Origin: JACIYW01 sp014359745
Lineage (GTDB): Bacteria; Pseudomonadota; Alphaproteobacteria; Rhodobacterales; Rhodobacteraceae
NCBI GenBank assembly: GCA_050433985.1
Contig: JBNPWE010000002.1
Location: 238,570 to 302,569 of the forward strand
DNA: 64,000 bases
Direction of reading: 5' to 3'
The notes under the pieces are model-generated. The model saw only the letters and a program-made list of their open reading frames with translations, ran no database searches and was not told the DNA's origin. Each line of letters starts with the position of its first letter. The stretch's first letter is position 1. Shown piece after piece: positions 59,948 through 64,000 of the stretch. A program made the translations under genes and the position numbers.

Positions 59948-61444
59948 ATGGCAAAAGACAAGATCAGGCGGCCCCGTGCGGAGACGCCCAAGGGGTTTCG
60001 CGACTATTTCGGCGCGGAGGTGCTGGCGCGCAAGGCGATGCTGGACAAGATCGCCGAGGTTTATCACCGCTACGGGTTCGATCCGCTGGAAACATCGGCG
60101 GTGGAAACGGTCGAGGCGCTGGGCAAGTTCCTGCCCGATGTGGACCGCCCGAATGACGGCGTGTTCGCCTGGCAGGAGGGCGACGAGGGCAAGGGCGACT
60201 GGCTGGCGCTGCGTTATGACCTGACGGCGCCGCTGGCGCGGGTTGCGGCGCAGTATCGCAACGATCTGCCCATGCCTTACCGCCGCTATGCCATGGGGCC
60301 GGTCTGGCGCAATGAGAAGCCGGGGCCGGGGCGGTTTCGACAGTTTTATCAATGCGATGCGGATACCGTGGGGGCGGGCAGCGTGGCGGCGGATGCCGAG
60401 ATATGCATGATGCTGGCCGACGCGCTGGAAGCGGTGGGGATCGAGCGCGGCGATTACGTGATCCGGGTGAACAACCGCAAGGTGCTGAATGGTATCATCG
60501 ACCTTGCAGCGGAGACGCATTTTGATGGAATAATGCCCGTCGAGACGGTGGACGCGATACTCAGAACGCTCGACAAGTTCGACAAGGTGGGCGCTGATGG
60601 CATCGATCAGTTGCTGACAAGCGGACGCAGAGACTCATCGGGTGCGTTTATCCCCGGCGTTGGTCTATCAGAACGCGCAGCCCGTCCTTTTTGTGTGTTT
60701 CTAGCTAGCCGTGAGCCTGATGTAGCGAGGACACTGAAGACACTTGGTAAACTTTTAGGGGACTCGGCAAGGGCTATCGAGGGACTGGAGGAGTTATCCG
60801 CAATCTCCTCCCTCTGTGCGGCCTCTGGCTACGGCCCCGACCGCATCGTGGTCGACCCCTCGGTCGTGCGCGGTCTCGGCTATTACACCGGCCCGGTCTA
60901 TGAGGCGGAACTGACCTTCGAGATCACTGGCGACGATGGCAAGCCACGGCAATTCGGCTCTGTCGCCGGGGGGGGGCGCTATGACGATCTGGTCAAGCGC
61001 TTTACCGGGCAGGCGGTGCCCGCGACCGGCGTGTCCATCGGGGTGGACCGGCTCTTGGCGGCGCTGGCGGCCAAAGGGCGCGCCGGGGTGGGTGCGGCGG
61101 CTGATCTGGTGGTGATCACCGTGATGGATCGGGATCGCATGGCCGATTATCAGAAGATGGCGGGCGAGTTGCGCGGGGCGGGTATCCGGGCGGAAGTGTA
61201 TCTGGGCAACCCCAAGAATTTCGGCAATCAGTTGAAATACGCCGACAAGCGCGGCGCGGCGCTGGCCGTTATTCAGGGCGGCGACGAGGCGGCGCGCGGC
61301 GTCGTTCAGATCAAGGATCTGGCGTTGGGGGCGCGGATTGCCGCCGAGGCCAGCCTTGAGGAATGGAAGGCGCAGCCCGCGCAATTCGAGGTGGCGCGCG
61401 GCGATCTGGTGGCCGAGGTCAAGCGACGCCTGAGGCAACTATGA
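59948..61444 (+). CDS. hisS: Histidyl-tRNA synthetase with an atypical internal tract
   Basis: Charges tRNA-His. Class II synthetase motifs are intact: YRRYAMGPVWRNEKPGPGRF, FYQCDADTVG, VRGLGYYTGPVYEAELTFE and GGGRYDDLVKRFTG, and ATGVSIGVDRLLAAL. 498 residues, with the C-terminal anticodon domain (VYLGNPKNFGNQLKYADKRG). From about 60500 to 60830 the codons change sharply (ATA, AGA, ACA, TCA, CTA, TTA, CTT) and G+C drops (97 of 180 bases in 60601-60780, counted by hand), while the frame and family similarity hold. It shares a four-base overlap with hisZ. Confidence 0.95.
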   Translation: MAKDKIRRPRAETPKGFRDYFGAEVLARKAMLDKIAEVYHRYGFDPLETSAVETVEALGKFLPDVDRPNDGVFAWQEGDEGKGDWLALRYDLTAPLARVAAQYRNDLPMPYRRYAMGPVWRNEKPGPGRFRQFYQCDADTVGAGSVAADAEICMMLADALEAVGIERGDYVIRVNNRKVLNGIIDLAAETHFDGIMPVETVDAILRTLDKFDKVGADGIDQLLTSGRRDSSGAFIPGVGLSERAARPFCVFLASREPDVARTLKTLGKLLGDSARAIEGLEELSAISSLCAASGYGPDRIVVDPSVVRGLGYYTGPVYEAELTFEITGDDGKPRQFGSVAGGGRYDDLVKRFTGQAVPATGVSIGVDRLLAALAAKGRAGVGAAADLVVITVMDRDRMADYQKMAGELRGAGIRAEVYLGNPKNFGNQLKYADKRGAALAVIQGGDEAARGVVQIKDLALGARIAAEASLEEWKAQPAQFEVARGDLVAEVKRRLRQL

Positions 61445-62535
61445 CGGTTTCGCGCGCGCAGGAACGCGCCGAGGCCGCGCGCATTGTTGGCGTGTTCGAG
61501 GCGGCGGGCGCCGTGCCGGTCGAGGCCGATATCTTGCAACCGGCGGGCACGCTGCTGGATCTGTACGGCGAGGATATCCGCGCGCGCGCCTATGTCACCC
61601 AGGACCCGTTGCTGGGCGAGATGATGCTGCGCCCCGATTTCACCGTGCCGGTGGTGGAAATGCACATGGCGAATGGCGCCGCCCCCGCGCGCTATGCCTA
61701 TATGGGCGAGGTGTTTCGCCGTCAGGAAGAAGAGACCGGGCGCGCGCGCGAATATGTGCAGGCGGGGTATGAGCTGTTTGCCGAGGATGCCGAAGAAGCC
61801 GATGCCGAGGTATTCGCGCTTTTTGCCGATCTGCTGGCGGGGCGGGGGTTGCAGGCGACAACGGGCGATATCGGCATCCTGACGGCGGCGGTAAGCTGCT
61901 TGCAGACGTCGGAGGCGCGCAAGGCGGCGCTTATGCGCCACATCTGGCGGCCCGCGCGGTTTCGGGCGCTGTTGACGCGTTATAGCGCTGCTGCGCCGTC
62001 GCCCGCGCGGCGGGCGCTGCTGGAAGATGTGGCGGCGCGGGGGGCGTCTGCGGTGATCGGGGCAGCGGGGCAGGCGACCGGGCTGCGATCAGAGGCAGAG
62101 ATCGCGGCGCGGCTGGACGCGCTGGCCAAGGACGCGGGCTTGCCGCCGATTGCGGCGGGCGAGGTTGCGGTGCTGGAGCGGCTGCTGAACCTGTCGGCCC
62201 CCGCGCCCGAGGCGCTGGTGGAGCTAAACGCGATCGCGGACGAGATGCCCGCGCTGCGGCCCGCCGTCGCGCGCATGGCGCGCCGGATCGACGCGCTGGC
62301 CGCGCGCGGCGTGGCGGTTGACGCGCTGCCGGTGGAACTGGGCCATGGCCGCAGCTCGATGGAATATTACGATGGTTTCGTGTTCAGTTTCCTTGCCCCG
62401 GATCGCGCGGGATGGCCGCCGGTGGCGACTGGCGGGCGCTATGACGCGCTGACGGCGCGGTTGGGGCGGGGCCGGGGGATGCGCGCGGTGGGCGGCGTGG
62501 TGCGGCCGGGGCTGTTGCTGGCGTTGGGCGCATGA
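61441..62535 (+). CDS. hisZ: ATP phosphoribosyltransferase regulatory subunit HisZ
   Basis: A HisS-like protein without aminoacylation that combines with the short HisG to form active ATP phosphoribosyltransferase. 364 residues from the ATG overlapping hisS. Motifs LRPDFTVPVVEMHM, YAYMGEVFRRQEEETGRARE, ELGHGRSSMEYYDGFVFSF and PVATGGRYDALTARLGRGRG. The anticodon-binding domain is absent. Followed by hisG after a repeat-bearing spacer. Confidence 0.92.
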   Translation: MTVSRAQERAEAARIVGVFEAAGAVPVEADILQPAGTLLDLYGEDIRARAYVTQDPLLGEMMLRPDFTVPVVEMHMANGAAPARYAYMGEVFRRQEEETGRAREYVQAGYELFAEDAEEADAEVFALFADLLAGRGLQATTGDIGILTAAVSCLQTSEARKAALMRHIWRPARFRALLTRYSAAAPSPARRALLEDVAARGASAVIGAAGQATGLRSEAEIAARLDALAKDAGLPPIAAGEVAVLERLLNLSAPAPEALVELNAIADEMPALRPAVARMARRIDALAARGVAVDALPVELGHGRSSMEYYDGFVFSFLAPDRAGWPPVATGGRYDALTARLGRGRGMRAVGGVVRPGLLLALGA

Positions 62536-62569
62536 GCGGCGGGGTGTGTGCGCGTGGTGGGCCGGGGAC

Positions 62570-62604
62570 GGGGGGCGCTGCCCCCCGCAGGCCCTTTGGG
62601 CCTG
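62570..62604 (+). terminator. Double hairpin between hisZ and hisG
   Basis: Stem 1 GGGGGGC-GCT-GCCCCCC at 62570-62586 and stem 2 CAGGCCC-TTT-GGGCCTG at 62588-62604, followed by CCCCCCGGAGTATTTTTT. Possible partial terminator between hisZ and hisG. Confidence 0.5.
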
Positions 62605-62612
62605 TCCCCCCG

Positions 62613-62634
62613 GAGTATTTTTTCCAAGATGAAG
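62613..62634 (+). repeat. GAGTATTT element, copy 12 (GATGAAG type)
   Basis: GAGTATTTTTTC, CAAGATGAAG, 14 bases before the hisG start and after two hairpins. Confidence 0.8.
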
Positions 62635-62647
62635 ACCGGGGGCGGCG

Positions 62648-63334
62648 ATGGTTCTGAAGCTTGGTGTGCCGTCGAAGGGACGGCTGATGGATGAGACCTT
62701 CGGCTGGTTCGGGGCGCGCGGAATCGACCTGCTGCGGAACGGCGGCGACCGGGAATATTCGGGCGCGGTGCGCGGCATCGAAGGTGTTGACCTGGTGCTG
62801 CTGTCGGCGGGGGAGATCCCGCGCGAATTGGCGGCGGGGCGTATTCATCTGGGCGTGACCGGATCGGATCTGGTGCGCGAAAAGCTGCCGGGCTGGCAGG
62901 GCCGGGTGGAGGAGCTGGCGCCGATGGGGTTCGGGTTTGCCGATCTGGTGGTGGCGGTGCCGGTGGCTTGGGTGGATGTCGAGACGCTCGACGATCTGGA
63001 TGCGGCGGCGGCCGCCTTTCGGGCCGCGCACGGGTTCCGGCTGCGGATCGCCACGAAATACCACCGGCTGGTGCGGGAGTTTCTGCGCGGGGCCGGGGTG
63101 GCGGATTACCAACTGGTCGACAGCCAGGGTGCGACAGAGGGCACGGTCCGCAACGAGACCGCCGAGGCGATCGCCGACATCACCTCATCCGGCGACACGC
63201 TGCGGGCCAACCATCTGAAAATATTGGCGGACGGGTTGATTCACCGTTCGCAGGCAACCTTGTTTGCCTCGCGCACGGCGGTTCTGGATGCGGCGGAACG
63301 GACCACATTGGCGGATCTGCGGGCGCGGCTTTGA
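62648..63334 (+). CDS. hisG: ATP phosphoribosyltransferase, short form
   Basis: First enzyme of histidine synthesis. 228 residues, the HisZ-dependent short type lacking the regulatory C-terminal domain: LGVPSKGRLMDETFGWF, LGVTGSDLVREKLPGW and the PRPP loop in DSQGATEGTVRNETAEAIAD. It follows hisZ, its obligate partner, in the same direction. Confidence 0.95.
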   Translation: MVLKLGVPSKGRLMDETFGWFGARGIDLLRNGGDREYSGAVRGIEGVDLVLLSAGEIPRELAAGRIHLGVTGSDLVREKLPGWQGRVEELAPMGFGFADLVVAVPVAWVDVETLDDLDAAAAAFRAAHGFRLRIATKYHRLVREFLRGAGVADYQLVDSQGATEGTVRNETAEAIADITSSGDTLRANHLKILADGLIHRSQATLFASRTAVLDAAERTTLADLRARL

Positions 63335-63370
63335 GGCCTGTGTGTTCATGAAAAAGCGCGCTTAAGCTGG

Positions 63371-63392
63371 TTTCATCTTGGAAAAAATACTC
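63371..63392 (-). repeat. GAGTATTT element, copy 13 (GATGAAA type)
   Basis: Read on the minus strand: GAGTATTTTTTC, CAAGATGAAA. Between the convergent hisG and DUF1489 genes. Confidence 0.8.
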
Positions 63393-63431
63393 AATGCGCT
63401 CGGCCGATCCTTGCGACCGGGTTGGAGGGGT

Positions 63432-63863
63432 TTACCGCAACCCGATATCCGCCAGCGCCGCGGCCAGCATTGGCGGCAGGCTGGTATCGGAAGCGCGGGC
63501 GCAGGCCAGATCACGGGGCGCGTCAGCGGGCGCAAGGTAACGCCAGCCCTGGAACGGGCGGCGCGGCGCGGGTTCGGTGCGGATGACCTGCGCATCCAGC
63601 ACTATGGCGCAGCGGGCGATGCCGTCGGCGCCTACCCGTTCTTCCAGCCCCAGCACCCGTTGGCGGGCCAGGATCATCCCCTTGAATACCCAGTAAAGCG
63701 AACCGCCCGCCAGCAGTTCCGCGCCGCGTTTTGGCCACATCCGGGTGACGTGAAACGGGGTGGGCGCGCCGGTTTCCGCCATGCGCCGGGCCTGCCAGTC
63801 GATCAGATCCTCGACCCGTTCGGCGCCCACGCAGAGTTTCACAAGATTTATGTGATTCGACAT
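63432..63863 (-). CDS. DUF1489 family protein
   Basis: 143 residues from the Met at 63863: MSNHINLVKLCVGAERVEDL, HVTRMWPKRGAELLAGGSLY and WVFKGMILARQRVLGLEERV. DUF1489 is an alphaproteobacterial family without known biochemistry. The start at 63863 fits the usual beginning; upstream in-frame residues do not. After it, 63864-64000 holds no gene I can support. Confidence 0.88.
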   Translation of the reverse strand: MSNHINLVKLCVGAERVEDLIDWQARRMAETGAPTPFHVTRMWPKRGAELLAGGSLYWVFKGMILARQRVLGLEERVGADGIARCAIVLDAQVIRTEPAPRRPFQGWRYLAPADAPRDLACARASDTSLPPMLAAALADIGLR

Positions 63864-64000
63864 TTCCGGCCCCCAAGCACTTGCGCTTATTATAGCCTGA
63901 ACAGCGCCAGGGTAATCGCATTTCAGAATAGCGCGAGGAGTTTGAGGAGATAGTCTTGATTCCAAGCTGCTTTTTTGAACTTCGCGCGGAGCGAGGCCTT

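Noticed and set aside
1..64000. tRNA, rRNA, CRISPR arrays, insertion sequences
   Set aside because: No cloverleaf-like sequence, rRNA motif, regular spacer array or transposase frame was found by eye; a covariance-model search would settle the tRNA question.

Overview
The window looks like a high-GC alphaproteobacterial chromosome of the family Rhodobacteraceae. The evidence is the gene set: a complete Rhodobacter-type gene transfer agent (GTA) cluster placed between mltG and cysE, the short HisG plus HisZ pair, DUF1150, DUF465, DUF1489 and Hint-domain proteins typical of this family, and strong G/C-ending codon use throughout. No rRNA, tRNA, CRISPR array, insertion sequence or integrated plasmid was seen. 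Almost all of the sequence is coding, and most antisense reading frames are shadows of real genes.

Layout. 1-7.5 kb: 3' part of enolase, then a minus-strand block with diacylglycerol kinase and an EptA-type lipid A phosphoethanolamine transferase (overlapping), a CNNM/CBS (CorC-type) membrane protein, the tyrosine recombinase XerD, a large exported protein of unknown function and a 43-residue membrane protein. 7.7-15.5 kb: aroK-aroB, a DEAD-box RNA helicase, ssb, a lytic transglycosylase, an HNH nuclease, a carboxylesterase coupled to an AlkA-type DNA glycosylase, and a DUF465 protein. 15.7-24.2 kb: Hsp20 with an RpoH-like promoter and DUF1150, a lone FliG, DUF4396, purB, a 2-hydroxyacid dehydrogenase, an SH3 protein, a cation efflux protein and a PatB/MalY aminotransferase. 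24.2-34.2 kb: def, a second deformylase that has lost key catalytic residues, fmt, an outer-membrane-like protein, rnhA, a class I amidotransferase, a Hint protein, an LpxR-like deacylase, a thioesterase, YggT and RecQ. 34.2-41.5 kb: a soluble hybrid histidine kinase, then the fatty-acid genes fabD-fabG-acpP-fabF and mltG.

41.5-57.0 kb holds the GTA: promoter and leader, small and large terminase, portal, protease, capsid, head-tail joining proteins, tail tube, chaperones, tape measure, distal tail/hub proteins, cell-wall peptidase, the 1299-residue tip protein, and a DUF2793 protein like the GTA head-spike family. The genes are all on the plus strand and intact, so the cluster is probably functional. 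The rest (57-64 kb) is cysE, phosphoglucomutase, slyX, hisS-hisZ-hisG and a DUF1489 protein.

Most interesting signals. (1) The GTA leader: a good promoter whose predicted transcript immediately meets an intrinsic-terminator hairpin lying inside a 33-codon leader ORF that ends on the g1 start codon. (2) A family of 13 short intergenic elements (GAGTATTT...GATG), four of which cut the GTA cluster exactly at its functional module borders. (3) A roughly 300-bp tract inside hisS with low GC and rare codons but an intact frame. (4) A degenerate peptide deformylase conserved in operon position between def and fmt. (5) Overlapping frames around the tail chaperone gene g10.1.
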